Numbered from the stretch's first letter, positions 25,518 through 35,084 are shown. The stretch: 64,000 nt of DNA from Sphingomonas sp. NBWT7 (GCF_014217605.1 NZ_CP043639.1:2441501-2505500); one strand, 5' to 3'. Notes: generated by a model not told the origin, from the sequence alone. Translations and numbers: made by a program.

Positions 25518-26939
25518 ATGATCCCACGCATTTCCATCGTCGGTCGCTGGCTCGCGACCGGCGCCGCGGCGCTCTCGCTGCTCGCCTGTTCGCAGGGCGA
25601 CGCACGTCCCAAGTCCGCTTCGGCGAAAGCGCCGCCGCAGCCCTATGCGCGCGATCCCTTCCCCTCCACCTATCGCGCCTACCCCGGCGTGCCGACGTTG
25701 GTGCGCAACGTCACCGTCTATGACGGCGAAGGCGGGCGGATCGACAACGGCCAGGTGCTGTTCGCCGACGGCAAGATCGTCGCGGTCGGGCAGAGCGTGA
25801 ACGCGCCGGCCGACGCGCAGGTGATCGACGGCACGGGCAAGTGGGTGACGCCCGGCGTGGTCGATATCCACAGCCACCTCGGCGATTATCCCACCCCCAG
25901 CGTGCAGGCGCACAGCGACGGCAACGAGGCGACCGGGCCGATCACCGCGGACGTCTGGGCGGAGCACAGCGTGTGGCCGCAGGATCCCGGTTTCAGCCGC
26001 GCGCTCGCCAACGGCGGCGTCACGACGCTGCAGATCCTGCCCGGCTCGGCGAACCTGATGGGTGGCCGTTCGGTGGTGCTCAAGAACGTCTACGCGCGCA
26101 CGATGCAGGCGATGAAATTCCCCGGTGCGCCTTACGGCCTCAAGATGGCGTGCGGCGAAAATCCCAAGCGCGTCTACGGCTCGAAGAGCCGTCAGCCTTC
26201 GACGCGGATGGGCAACATCGCTGTCGATCGCGCGACCTGGGCGAAGGCGCAGAGCTATCGCCGCAAGTGGGACCGGTACGACGCCGACGGCGGCGATATG
26301 CCCGATCGCGATATCGCGATGGACACGTTGCGCGGCGTGCTGGCGGGCGAGATCCTGATCCAGAACCACTGCTATCGCGCCGACGAGATGGCGATCGTCG
26401 AGGATATGGCGAAGGAATTCGGCTACAAGGTTACCGCCTTCCACCATGCGGTGGAAGCGTACAAGATCGCCGACATCCTGAAGGCCAACGGCACTTGCGC
26501 GGCGGTGTGGGCCGACTGGTACGGCTTCAAGATGGAAAGCTACGACGGGATTGGAGAGAACCTCGCGATCCTCGAACGCGCGGGCGCGTGCGCGATGATC
26601 CACTCGGACGACGAGAATGGCATCCAGCGGCTCAACCAGGAAGTCGCCAAGGTACTTGCCTCGGGCCGCCGTGCGGGGATCGACATCGCGCCGCAGGTCG
26701 CGTGGAAGTGGCTGTCGCTCGGCCCCGCCACCGCGCTCGGCATCGCCGACCGCACCGGCAGCCTCAAGCCCGGCAAGATGGCCGACGTCGTGCTTTGGAA
26801 CGGCGATCCGTTCAGCGTTTATACCCGGCCCGAAAAGGTGTGGATCGACGGCGCGCTGCTGTTCGACGCCACCGATCCGAAGCGTCGCCCGGTGAGTGAT
26901 TTCGAACTCGGCCAGCCCGGCTCGGGAGACGTCAAGTGA
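25518..26939 (+). CDS. Exported amidohydrolase lipoprotein
   Basis: 473 residues from ATG 25518. Lipobox ALSLLAC at about residue 20-26 suggests membrane anchoring. Amidohydrolase landmarks: VTPGVVDIHSHLGD (HxH metal pair), further histidines in LIQNHCYRADE and VTAFHHAVEA, the aspartate in MIHSDDENG, and the composite N/C sandwich ending SLKPGKMADVVLWNGDPF. Imidazolonepropionase-like subgroup; substrate unknown, possibly a cyclic dipeptide or amide. It overlaps the next amidohydrolase by four bases, so the two proteins are likely made together. Confidence 0.9.
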   Translation: MIPRISIVGRWLATGAAALSLLACSQGDARPKSASAKAPPQPYARDPFPSTYRAYPGVPTLVRNVTVYDGEGGRIDNGQVLFADGKIVAVGQSVNAPADAQVIDGTGKWVTPGVVDIHSHLGDYPTPSVQAHSDGNEATGPITADVWAEHSVWPQDPGFSRALANGGVTTLQILPGSANLMGGRSVVLKNVYARTMQAMKFPGAPYGLKMACGENPKRVYGSKSRQPSTRMGNIAVDRATWAKAQSYRRKWDRYDADGGDMPDRDIAMDTLRGVLAGEILIQNHCYRADEMAIVEDMAKEFGYKVTAFHHAVEAYKIADILKANGTCAAVWADWYGFKMESYDGIGENLAILERAGACAMIHSDDENGIQRLNQEVAKVLASGRRAGIDIAPQVAWKWLSLGPATALGIADRTGSLKPGKMADVVLWNGDPFSVYTRPEKVWIDGALLFDATDPKRRPVSDFELGQPGSGDVK

Positions 26940-28228
26940 AGCGCGCCCTCCTGCTCCTTGCCACGATGCTGGCAAGCCCCGTGGCTGCGCAGACCGTCGC
27001 CATCACCGGTGCCACCGTCGCGACGGGCGACGGCTCGGCCCCGATCGAGAACGGCACCGTCGTGTTCCAGAACGGCCGCATCGTCGCGGCCGGCCCCGGC
27101 ATCGCCGTGCCCGCGGGCGCGCAGGTGATCGATGGCCGCGGCAAGTGGGTCTCGCCCGGTTTCGTCGCGGGCTTCAGCGATCTCGGCATCAGCGATGCGG
27201 CGGGGGTCGAGGAGAGCAATGACGCCGGCGCGCGCAACGCGCCGTTCAACGCCGCGATCGACGTCGCGGTGGCGATCAACCCGGCCGAGGTGAAGATCGC
27301 CAACGAGCGGCTGGGCGGCGTCACGCGCGCGCTCGTCGCGCCGGAAGCGGCGGGCTCCATCTTCGCTGGCGAGGGCGCGGTGATCGATCTCGGCGACGAT
27401 CCCGACGCCGTCACCCGCCCACGTGCCTTCCAGTTCGTCGAACTGGGCGAATCGGGCGGGCGTCTGGCCGGCGGCAGCCGTCCGGCGGCCTATGCCATGC
27501 TGCGCGACGCGCTCGCGCAGGCGGAGGACTATCGCCGCAATCCCGCAGCGTTCGGTGGCCGCGAGCGTATGTCGTTGGTCAAGCGCGGCGACGCGCAGGC
27601 GCTGCTCCGCGTGCTCGACGGCAGTGTCCCACTCGTTGTGCATGTCGAGCGCGCTAGCGACATTCTCACCGTCCTCGCCCTCCCGCGCGATTATCCGCGG
27701 CTCAAGCTGGTGCTGACGGGCGTCTCCGAAGGCTGGATGGTCGCGCGCGAGATCGCCGCCGCGCGCGTCCCCGTCATCGCCGCCGCGCTCGCCGATCTGC
27801 CTGCGCAGTTCGAATCGCTCGGCGCGACCGAATCGAACGTCGGGCGGATGCGTGCTGCGGGCGTCCAGGTTGCGCTCGCCTCGACCGGCAACAGCGGCGG
27901 TGAGCATAACCTGCGCCAGTACGCCGGCAATCTCGTCGCGATTGCGCGCCTGCCCGGCCACACCGGGCTCGCCTGGGGCCAGGCGCTCGCCGCGATCACC
28001 TCGGGCCCGGCCGCCGCGCTCGGGATGGACGGCGAGATCGGCAGCCTGCGCGCCGGTCGCCGTGCCGACGTCGTGCTGTGGGACGGCGATCCGCTCGAAC
28101 TGTCCTCCGCGCCGACCGCGGTGTGGATCGACGGCCGCGCGCAGCCGATGAACTCGCGCCAGAAGGCATTGCGCGACCGCTATCTCGTGCCGACCGAAGG
28201 CGCGCTGCCCAAGGCCTATGAGCGCTGA
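26936..28228 (+). CDS. Exported amidohydrolase paralogue lacking metal ligands
   Basis: 430 residues, GTG start within GTGA overlap with the previous gene. A signal peptide (LLLLATMLASPVAAQT) is followed by the same overall plan, including VSPGFVAGFSDLGI where the partner has VVDIHSHLGD, and SLRAGRRADVVLWDGDPL at the end. The HxH pair, the second-site histidines and the catalytic Asp (STGNSGG instead of HSDDENG) are absent; one histidine in LVVHVERAS remains. Likely an inactive partner or a structural subunit of the first enzyme rather than a hydrolase by itself. Confidence 0.85.
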   Translation: MKRALLLLATMLASPVAAQTVAITGATVATGDGSAPIENGTVVFQNGRIVAAGPGIAVPAGAQVIDGRGKWVSPGFVAGFSDLGISDAAGVEESNDAGARNAPFNAAIDVAVAINPAEVKIANERLGGVTRALVAPEAAGSIFAGEGAVIDLGDDPDAVTRPRAFQFVELGESGGRLAGGSRPAAYAMLRDALAQAEDYRRNPAAFGGRERMSLVKRGDAQALLRVLDGSVPLVVHVERASDILTVLALPRDYPRLKLVLTGVSEGWMVAREIAAARVPVIAAALADLPAQFESLGATESNVGRMRAAGVQVALASTGNSGGEHNLRQYAGNLVAIARLPGHTGLAWGQALAAITSGPAAALGMDGEIGSLRAGRRADVVLWDGDPLELSSAPTAVWIDGRAQPMNSRQKALRDRYLVPTEGALPKAYER

Positions 28229-28311
28229 ACCTGCCCGCGTAACAGGGCGGCCGAACCAATGCGTCGCCTGATCGATCCCGAGCCACGCCGCGATTGTGCC
28301 GAGACGCGGCG

Positions 28312-30270
28312 ATGACGGCCGAGTTCGGCCTCGTCGCACTGTGGCTCGCCGCCGCGCTCGCCGCGATGCAGCTCGCGCTCGCCGCCCTCGCGGTGCGGCG
28401 CGACGACACCGCCCTCGCCATCGCGGTCCGCCCGGTTGCGATCGTGCAGGGCGGGCTCGTCCTGCTCGCGATGGCGGCGCTGATCCGCGTCTTCCTCGCC
28501 TCCGACATGTCGGTCGCGCTGGTCGTCGCCAACAGCCATTCGGCCAAGCCCTGGCTGTACAAATTCGCCGGCGCGTGGGGCAATCACGAAGGCTCGATGC
28601 TGCTGTGGGTCACGATCCTCGGCCTTGCCGGCGGCGCGGTGGCGCTGCTCGAACGGCGCGTGGCTGAGCGCACGCTCACCGCGACGCTCGGCGCGCAGGC
28701 CGCGATCGCGCTCGGCTTCTACGCCTTCCTGCTCTTCGCCTCGAACCCGTTCGCGCGGCTCGCCGATCCGCCCGCCGACGGCCAAGGATTGAACCCGCTG
28801 CTGCAGGATCCCGGCCTCGCCTTCCACCCGCCGACGCTCTACGCCGGCTACGTCGGCCTGTCGGTCGCCTTCTCCTTCGCCGTCGGCGCGCTGGTGACGC
28901 GCGACGTCGGGCCCGCCTTCGCGCGTGCGATGCGGCCGTGGGTGCTCGCCGCCTGGGTGTTCCTGACGCTCGGCATCACCGCCGGCAGCTACTGGGCCTA
29001 TTACGAGCTCGGCTGGGGCGGTTGGTGGTTCTGGGACCCGGTCGAGAACGCCTCGCTGATGCCGTGGCTCGCCGCCACCGCGCTGCTCCACTCGGTCAGC
29101 GTGCTCGCGACGCGCGATGGTTTGCGCGCCTGGACGGTGATGCTCGCCGTTGTCGCCTTCTCGATGTCGATGCTCGGCACCTTCCTCGTCCGCTCGGGCA
29201 TCCTGACGAGCGTTCACGCCTTTGCGGTCGATCCCGAACGCGGCGCCTTCATTCTCGTGCTGCTGGCGCTCTACATTGGCGGCGCGCTGACTCTGTTCGC
29301 GACGCGCATCGGCGTGGTGCGTGCCGGCACGACGTTCGAGGTCGTCAGCCGCGAGGGCGCGCTGGTCGCCAACAACCTCCTCCTCTCGGTGATTCTGGGC
29401 ATCGTGCTGATCGGCACCTTCTATCCGATCGTCGCGGCATCGATGGGCACGCAACTGTCGGTCGGCCCGCCGTTCTTCGAGAAGGCCGCCGGTCCGATCG
29501 CACTCGCGCTCGTCGCGATCATGGCGGCGGGCCCGCTGCTGCGCTGGCGCAGCGACACCGGGCAGGCGCTGCTCCAGCGGATGACCTGGCCGATCGCCGC
29601 GACGATGTTCGCCGGCGCCGGGCTGTTCGCGCTCGCCGGCTGGTTCGGCGCGCTGCCGCTGCTCGGCCTCGCACTTGCCGCCGGGCTGGCGGTGGCGAGC
29701 GTCGCGCCGCTGGTCGGCCGCAACCTGCGCCGCACGCCCCTGTTCGTCTACGGCATGGTGATCGCGCATCTCGGCATCGCCGTCAGCCTTGCCGGCATGG
29801 CGGCGTCGTCCGCCTTCACGAAGGAGACGCTGGTCGCCAAGGGCGTCGGCGAGCCCGCCTTCGTTGGGCCGTACCGCGTCGTGCTGCGCGGCATCCGCCC
29901 GGTGATCGGCGACAATTGGTCCGCGCTCGAGGCGCGGCTTGAGATACAGCGCGGCGAGGCGGCGCCGACGCTGCTCGCGCCGCAATCGCGCTTCTTTTCC
30001 AACCCGCCCACCACCACCAGCGAGAGCGCGATCCTCACCGCGCTCGACGGCCAGCTCTACACCGTGCTCGGCCAAGCGGACGGCGCGGGCCGCTGGCAGC
30101 TGCGGCTATGGTGGAAGCCGTGGGTGACGCTGATCTGGTTCGGCGGCGCGCTGATCGCGCTCGGCGGTGCGCTGTCGATCGTCGGCCACGCGCTGCGCGA
30201 TCGCCGGCAGAAGCGTCGCGCGGTCGAGGCGGCCGACGCGCAGGCGTATCGCGCGGCCTGGGGAGTCTGA
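28312..30270 (+). CDS. ccmF: Cytochrome c maturation heme lyase CcmF
   Basis: 652 residues with about fifteen hydrophobic helices. The heme-handling WWD motif is WGGWWFWDPVENASLMPWL, with conserved LQDPGLAFHPPTLYAGYVG and ALLHSVSV histidines. CcmF attaches heme from CcmE to apocytochrome c at the periplasmic face. Start ATG 28312. First of ccmF-ccmG-ccmH; ccmA-E and ccmI are not in the window. Confidence 0.96.
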   Translation: MTAEFGLVALWLAAALAAMQLALAALAVRRDDTALAIAVRPVAIVQGGLVLLAMAALIRVFLASDMSVALVVANSHSAKPWLYKFAGAWGNHEGSMLLWVTILGLAGGAVALLERRVAERTLTATLGAQAAIALGFYAFLLFASNPFARLADPPADGQGLNPLLQDPGLAFHPPTLYAGYVGLSVAFSFAVGALVTRDVGPAFARAMRPWVLAAWVFLTLGITAGSYWAYYELGWGGWWFWDPVENASLMPWLAATALLHSVSVLATRDGLRAWTVMLAVVAFSMSMLGTFLVRSGILTSVHAFAVDPERGAFILVLLALYIGGALTLFATRIGVVRAGTTFEVVSREGALVANNLLLSVILGIVLIGTFYPIVAASMGTQLSVGPPFFEKAAGPIALALVAIMAAGPLLRWRSDTGQALLQRMTWPIAATMFAGAGLFALAGWFGALPLLGLALAAGLAVASVAPLVGRNLRRTPLFVYGMVIAHLGIAVSLAGMAASSAFTKETLVAKGVGEPAFVGPYRVVLRGIRPVIGDNWSALEARLEIQRGEAAPTLLAPQSRFFSNPPTTTSESAILTALDGQLYTVLGQADGAGRWQLRLWWKPWVTLIWFGGALIALGGALSIVGHALRDRRQKRRAVEAADAQAYRAAWGV

Positions 30271-30292
30271 TGGGCGTGCGTGTGAGCGGCCG

Positions 30293-30820
30293 ATGAGGCG
30301 CTGGCTGCTCTGGCTGCCGCTCGCCGCGTTCATGCTCGTCGCGCTCTTCGCCGCGCGCGAATTGCGCAAGCCCGCCGATCGCACCGTCTATTCGGCGATG
30401 GTCGGCAAGCCGGTGCCCGATTTCACGCTGAAGCCGATTGCGCCGGGCAAGTCCGGCCTAGCGCTCGCCGATCTCAAGACCGGCAAGCCGCGCCTGCTCA
30501 ACATCTTCGCCAGCTGGTGCGTACCGTGCATCGCCGAAGCGCCGCAGCTGATGAAACTGAAGGCGCTGGGCGTCCCGATCGATGCGATCGCGATCCGTGA
30601 TACCGGCCCCGCGATCGCCGATTTCCTCGCGCGCAACGGCGACCCGTACCGGCGCATCGGCGACGATGCCGATAGCCGCGTCCAGCTGTCGCTCGGCTCG
30701 TCGGGCGTGCCCGAGACGTTCGTTATCGACGGGCGCGGCATCGTCGTGAAGCAGCACGTCGGCGATATCCGCGACGAAGATGTCGCCGAACTCGCCGCCG
30801 CGTGGCGCGCCGCGCGATGA
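30293..30820 (+). CDS. ccmG: Thiol:disulfide interchange protein CcmG/DsbE
   Basis: 175 residues: an N-terminal membrane anchor (WLLWLPLAAFMLVALFA), then a thioredoxin domain with active site W-C76-V-P-C79 in NIFASWCVPCIAEAPQL and the cis-proline motif SGVPETFVIDG. Faces the periplasm and keeps the CXXCH cysteines of apocytochrome c (and CcmH) reduced. Overlaps ccmH by four bases. Confidence 0.95.
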   Translation: MRRWLLWLPLAAFMLVALFAARELRKPADRTVYSAMVGKPVPDFTLKPIAPGKSGLALADLKTGKPRLLNIFASWCVPCIAEAPQLMKLKALGVPIDAIAIRDTGPAIADFLARNGDPYRRIGDDADSRVQLSLGSSGVPETFVIDGRGIVVKQHVGDIRDEDVAELAAAWRAAR

Positions 30821-31251
30821 GCGGCGCCGCGCGCCTCTGGCAGTGGCTCGCGCTCGCCCTTGCGCTTGCCGTGCCCGCCGCCGCGCAGACGCGCCCGGCG
30901 GCCGATTACGCGAACGTCCAGCTGCGCGATCCGGCGAAGGAAGCCGAGGCGGCCGCGCTGATGGCGACGCTGCGCTGCCTCGTCTGCCAAGGCCAGTCGA
31001 TTGCGGACAGCGACGCCGACATGGCGGGTGACATGCGCAGCCTGGTGCGCCAGCGCGTCGCCGCTGGTGAGAGCCCAGCCGAGGTGCGCGACTGGCTGAT
31101 CGCGCGCTACGGCGATTACGTGACCTACGATCCGCCAATGAGCGCGGTGACGCTGCCGCTGTGGCTCGCCCCGCTCGCGCTGCTGGCAATCGGCGCGTGG
31201 ATCGCGCGCGCCAGCTTCCGCCGCCGCAAACGACCGGGCGATCCAAGCTAG
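30817..31251 (+). CDS. ccmH: Cytochrome c maturation protein CcmH
   Basis: 144 residues. A signal peptide (LALALALAVPAAAQT) is followed by the three-helix domain with L-R-C54-L-V-C57-Q-G-Q-S and a C-terminal transmembrane helix (LPLWLAPLALLAIGAWIA). It reduces apocytochrome c disulfides together with CcmG. The TPR part found in fused CcmH/CcmI is absent. Its stop overlaps the stop of the convergent GNAT gene. Confidence 0.94.
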   Translation: MSGAARLWQWLALALALAVPAAAQTRPAADYANVQLRDPAKEAEAAALMATLRCLVCQGQSIADSDADMAGDMRSLVRQRVAAGESPAEVRDWLIARYGDYVTYDPPMSAVTLPLWLAPLALLAIGAWIARASFRRRKRPGDPS

Positions 31252-31778
31252 GCCCGCCGCTCCAGCCGCATCTCGACCGACGCCACGTCGCGGCCCAGCA
31301 TCAGGCACGGCCGCGTCCCCTGCCCGGTCTCGACGAACCCCAGCTTGCGCAGCACCGCGCCCGACGCCGCATTGTCCGCGAAATAGTTCGACAGGATATA
31401 CGGCAGGCCCAGCGTATCGAACCCATAGGCGACCACCGCGCGCGCTGCCTCGGTCACGATCCCCTCGCCCCACGACGCGCGCGCCAGCCAATAGCCGAGT
31501 TCCGCCGTCTCGCCGTCTGGCGTCAGCCCCACCGCGCCGATCATCCTATCCGTGCCGTCACGCGTGATCGCCCAAACCCATTCGCCCGGCACGACATGGT
31601 CGAGGAAGAAGCGCGCGTCCGCCGCCGTATAAGGGTGCGGTATCCGCGACAGCCGCCGCGCGACCTCGGCATCGCCCACCGCGTCGATGATCGCCGGCAC
31701 GTCGCGATCGTCCGGACGCCGCAGGTGTAGCCGTGCCGTGTCGATAACCGGCCGATCGTAATTCTGCGCCACTGCCAT
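31248..31778 (-). CDS. GNAT family N-acetyltransferase (RimJ/RimL-like)
   Basis: 176 residues from ATG 31778 (ribosome site GGGAGA). Acetyl-CoA binding motif A is ELGYWLARASWGEGIVTEAARAVVAYGF, with SNYFADNAASGAVLRKLGFVETG as motif B, the pattern of ribosomal-protein or small-molecule acetyltransferases. Acceptor unknown. Single gene, convergent with ccmH. Confidence 0.88.
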   Translation of the reverse strand: MAVAQNYDRPVIDTARLHLRRPDDRDVPAIIDAVGDAEVARRLSRIPHPYTAADARFFLDHVVPGEWVWAITRDGTDRMIGAVGLTPDGETAELGYWLARASWGEGIVTEAARAVVAYGFDTLGLPYILSNYFADNAASGAVLRKLGFVETGQGTRPCLMLGRDVASVEMRLERRA

Positions 31779-31922
31779 GCTCTCCCGCGATCTCGTCGCG
31801 CCGCTACTGCCATCGCAGCCTGCCCGCTTACACGACGGACTACCAGCAATTGCCTCTGGAATTTCGCCGCGAGCGCGCATAGCGTCGCGCCCAGAACAAA
31901 AGTTACGGAGAGGGGCTGGCCG

Positions 31923-32717
31923 ATGGCCGTCACGATTTGGGATCACCCGCTGTCGCCCTATGCGCAGAAGGTGAAGATCGCGCTGCGCGAGAAGGGCGTC
32001 GGGTTCGACACCGCGATCCCCGGCGGGATCGGCGTCGGCGGCGCGGCGGGGGATTTCGTCGCCGCCAACCCGCGCGCCGAAGTGCCGGCGCTGATCCACG
32101 ATGACGCCGCGATCTTCGATTCGACGATCATCCTCGAATATATCGAGGACGCCTGGCCCACGCCCCCTCTGCTCCCCGCGACGCCCGCCGAGCGCGCGCG
32201 CGTGCGGATGATCGAGGAGGTCGTCGACACGCATCTCGAAGCGGTCAACTGGGGGCTCAGCGAATTGCGCTGGTTCCGCCGCGCCGAAGGGCCGCTCGGC
32301 GACGCGCTCGCCGGCAAGGCGGCGGCGCAGATCCGCGGCTATCACGCTTGGCTCGAACGTGCGCTGGGGAACCGCGAATGGTTCAACGGCGACAGCTTCG
32401 GCTGGGGCGATCTGTCGGTCGTGCCCTATATCAACGGGTCCGCCGGCCACGGCGTCCCACCCGCCGAAGGCTCGCCGCTCGCCGCGTGGCTAGCCCGCGC
32501 CAATGCCCGCCCATCGGTGCGCGATACCGTCGCGGAGGCGACCGCCGTCGCCGCGTCGGGCGGGATGGGCGATGTCGCCAAGCTGCTCGATCAGGGCCTG
32601 TTCAAGCGCGAATACCGCGATCACCGCCTCGAATGGATGGTCAAGTCCGGCGGGATCGACGTCGTCACGCAGGGCCTCGCCAAGGGCAACATCCGCTTCT
32701 CCCCCGATCTCGCCTGA
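31923..32717 (+). CDS. Glutathione S-transferase family protein
   Basis: 264 residues, ATG 31923 after GGAGAGGGG. A thioredoxin-like N domain (IWDHPLSPYAQKVKIALREKGV; the catalytic Ser/Tyr region is SPYAQ) and the cis-Pro motif EVPALIHDDAAIFDSTIILEYIED precede an all-helical C domain with WFNGDSFGWGDLSVVPYI. A C-terminal 45-residue extension (after ~215) is longer than usual. It lies 21 bp upstream of the P450 gene, suggesting the pair acts on the same xenobiotic or lipid substrate. Confidence 0.9.
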   Translation: MAVTIWDHPLSPYAQKVKIALREKGVGFDTAIPGGIGVGGAAGDFVAANPRAEVPALIHDDAAIFDSTIILEYIEDAWPTPPLLPATPAERARVRMIEEVVDTHLEAVNWGLSELRWFRRAEGPLGDALAGKAAAQIRGYHAWLERALGNREWFNGDSFGWGDLSVVPYINGSAGHGVPPAEGSPLAAWLARANARPSVRDTVAEATAVAASGGMGDVAKLLDQGLFKREYRDHRLEWMVKSGGIDVVTQGLAKGNIRFSPDLA

Positions 32718-32738
32718 TTTTCCGGAGCCGACCGCATC

Positions 32739-34094
32739 ATGCATCTCGTCAGCGATCACATCGTCGAAGGCCGCGCTGGCCCCACGTTCGACCAGGTCTA
32801 TCCTACCCTGCCCGGCGTCGACCTCATCGACATCAAGCGCTTCACGCAAGGCCAGCCATGGGCCGATTTCGCCCGCATGCGCGAGGAGGCACCCGTCATG
32901 TGGCACCCGATGCCGCGCGGCGGGATCGGCTTCTGGGCTGCGACGAGCTTCGCGGGCGTCAAGCAGATCAACGGCGATCCCAAGACGTTCAGCTCGGAGA
33001 CGGGCGGCATCCTGATGGCGCTCGGGCCGCAGGAAACGCGCCACCCGACGCTGTTCTCCGCCTCGACCAACTCGATGATCAACCTCGACGGCCGCCCGCA
33101 CCGCGAGATGCGGCGCGAGCACATGCCCTATTTCACGGCCAGCTATATCAAGACGCTGCGCGAGCGGGTCTCGGGCGAAGTGACGCGGCTGCTCGACACG
33201 ATGGCGCCGCTCGGCAAATGCGATCTGGTCGAGAAGTTCTCGCAGCGCCTGCCGATCTTCACTCTGTGTGAGATGCTCGGCGTACCGCCGTCGGATCGCG
33301 AGCGCTTCATCGGCTGGATCCACTTCCTCGAAATGGCGCAGCAGGTCGCGACCGAACAAGCCGAGCAGCTCGCCGGCGGCGGCGAGCTCAGCCCGCAGAT
33401 CGCCGCCTTCATCGAACTGTTCAACAAGAACGTCGCCGAGATGTTCGCATACGGCCGGCACATGATCGCCAAGCGCCGCGCCGATCCGCAGCCCGATCTG
33501 ATGAGCGCGATCGCCAATGCGGTGGTGGAGGGCGATCAGCTGCCCGATCCGTATCTCGACGGCGCGTGGCTGCTGATCGTCTTCGCCGGCAACGACACGA
33601 CGCGCAACTCGATCTCGGGCGCGATGAAGCTGTTCACCGAGAATCCGGGCGAGAAGGCGCGGCTGCAGGCGGACGGCAGCCTGCTGACCAATGCGGTGCA
33701 CGAGATCACCCGCATGGTCTCCCCCGTCATCTACATGCGCCGCACCGCCACCGCCGATACCGAGGTCGAGGGGCAGAAGATCGCGGCGGGCGAGAAGGTG
33801 ATCATGTATTACGGCGCGGCGAACCGCGATCCCAAGATGTTCGCCGATCCCGACCGCTTCGACATCACGCGCGCGAACGCCGAGAAGAACATCGCCTTCG
33901 GCCACGGCCCGCACATCTGCATCGGACGGATGACGGCGCAGCTCCAGCTCGAGGAAGCCTATCGCCAGATCTTCGCGCGCTTCCCCGACATCCGCTGGAC
34001 CGGCGAGATGGATATCGCCCCCAACAACTTCGTCCACGCCGTCCGCCGGCTGGAGGTCGAATTCACCCCCGAGCGCGCCGCCCAGGCGGCGTGA
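32739..34094 (+). CDS. Cytochrome P450
   Basis: 451 residues, soluble bacterial type. Heme ligand C394 in FGHGPHICIGRMTA, K-helix ExxR in HEITRMV, I-helix FAGNDTTRNS with the acidic/threonine oxygen-activation pair, and MRRTATADTEVEGQKIAAGEKV. The sequence resembles CYP125/CYP126-like or linalool hydroxylase-like P450s of actinobacteria and sphingomonads that hydroxylate sterols, terpenes or fatty acids. Ferredoxin and reductase are not in the window. Second gene of the GST-P450 pair. Confidence 0.93.
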   Translation: MHLVSDHIVEGRAGPTFDQVYPTLPGVDLIDIKRFTQGQPWADFARMREEAPVMWHPMPRGGIGFWAATSFAGVKQINGDPKTFSSETGGILMALGPQETRHPTLFSASTNSMINLDGRPHREMRREHMPYFTASYIKTLRERVSGEVTRLLDTMAPLGKCDLVEKFSQRLPIFTLCEMLGVPPSDRERFIGWIHFLEMAQQVATEQAEQLAGGGELSPQIAAFIELFNKNVAEMFAYGRHMIAKRRADPQPDLMSAIANAVVEGDQLPDPYLDGAWLLIVFAGNDTTRNSISGAMKLFTENPGEKARLQADGSLLTNAVHEITRMVSPVIYMRRTATADTEVEGQKIAAGEKVIMYYGAANRDPKMFADPDRFDITRANAEKNIAFGHGPHICIGRMTAQLQLEEAYRQIFARFPDIRWTGEMDIAPNNFVHAVRRLEVEFTPERAAQAA

Positions 34095-34145
34095 CCGGCT
34101 GATCGGCGGGCGGCGCGTGGTTCGGCGCCGCCCGTTGCCCCGCGT

Positions 34146-35084
34146 TCAGTCCGCCGCCAGGCCCAGCTCGGCGGCGTAGCTGCGGACCCCCGCCGCCAGC
34201 GGCCGCGCGTGATCCATGCCCAGCGCGCGCAACCGTGCGACGTCGAGCACCAGTCGCGGCACGTCGGCCGCGCGCGCCGGCTTGAAGTCGAGCGCGATCC
34301 GCCGCCCCGTTGCCGCTTCCACCGTCCGCACCACCTCGATCAGCGAATGTCCCATGCCGCTGCCGATGTTGACGATCGTGCCGCGCACGTCGCGCTCAAT
34401 CAGGTCGCGCAGCGCGCGCGCCAGGTCGGCGACATGGATATAATCGCGCACGCTCGAGCCATCGCCCCACACGTCGAGCGCTCGCCCCTCCCGCACCCGG
34501 CCGAGCAATACCGAGACGAGCCCCTGCGCGCCGTCGAGCGCCTGATGCGGGCCATAAGGGTTGGACGGACGCGCGATCAGCAGGCGCAATCCGCGCGCGG
34601 CGTGAAGCTCGAGCAGCGCCAGTTCGACTTGCCGCTTCGCCTCGCCGTACAGGCTGATCGGCGCGCAGGCGTCGTCCTCGCGTGCGCGCTCACGCGGCAA
34701 CGCGCCGTACACCGTCCCGCCCGACGATACGAAGACCAGATCGACGCCGCGCGCCGCAAGCTCGCTGGCGAGCGCGATCGTCGGTGCGATCACCGCCTGC
34801 TGCTCGTGCTCGAACTGCGCCGTGCTGCTCGACGGCAGCATCGTCGACACGAGATGGACGACGGTGTCGATCCGCCGCGCGTCGATCAGCCGTAGAATCG
34901 CGTCGGTCGCCGTCAGCGCAAGCGCCGTCACCACCGCGCCGTCGATCGATCGGGCCGTCCGGCCGAGCAGCGTCACATCATGCCCTGCCTCGCGCAGCGC
35001 CGCCGCCAGATTGCGCCCAATAAACCCGCCGCCACCCAGCAGCAGGATATGGCGCGGCCGCCCGGCCGCCACGCTATTCGTCAC
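34146..35084 (-). CDS. NAD-dependent epimerase/dehydratase
   Basis: 312 residues from GTG 35084. NAD motif LLGGGGFIGRNLA, catalytic FVSSGGTVYG and Y-x3-K in SLYGEAKRQVE, followed by SNPYGPHQ and DYIHVADLARAL, the UDP-glucose 4-epimerase-like subfamily. Likely forms a nucleotide-sugar for surface glycans. The GTG lacks a clear ribosome site, so an alternative start a few codons downstream is possible. Convergent with the P450 gene. Confidence 0.85.
   Translation of the reverse strand: MTNSVAAGRPRHILLLGGGGFIGRNLAAALREAGHDVTLLGRTARSIDGAVVTALALTATDAILRLIDARRIDTVVHLVSTMLPSSSTAQFEHEQQAVIAPTIALASELAARGVDLVFVSSGGTVYGALPRERAREDDACAPISLYGEAKRQVELALLELHAARGLRLLIARPSNPYGPHQALDGAQGLVSVLLGRVREGRALDVWGDGSSVRDYIHVADLARALRDLIERDVRGTIVNIGSGMGHSLIEVVRTVEAATGRRIALDFKPARAADVPRLVLDVARLRALGMDHARPLAAGVRSYAAELGLAAD

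Noticed and set aside
28259..28315. 18-codon frame upstream of and overlapping ccmF, considered as ccmD or a leader peptide
   Set aside because: Too short, no hydrophobic helix as CcmD has, arginine-rich composition typical of out-of-frame GC-rich DNA.
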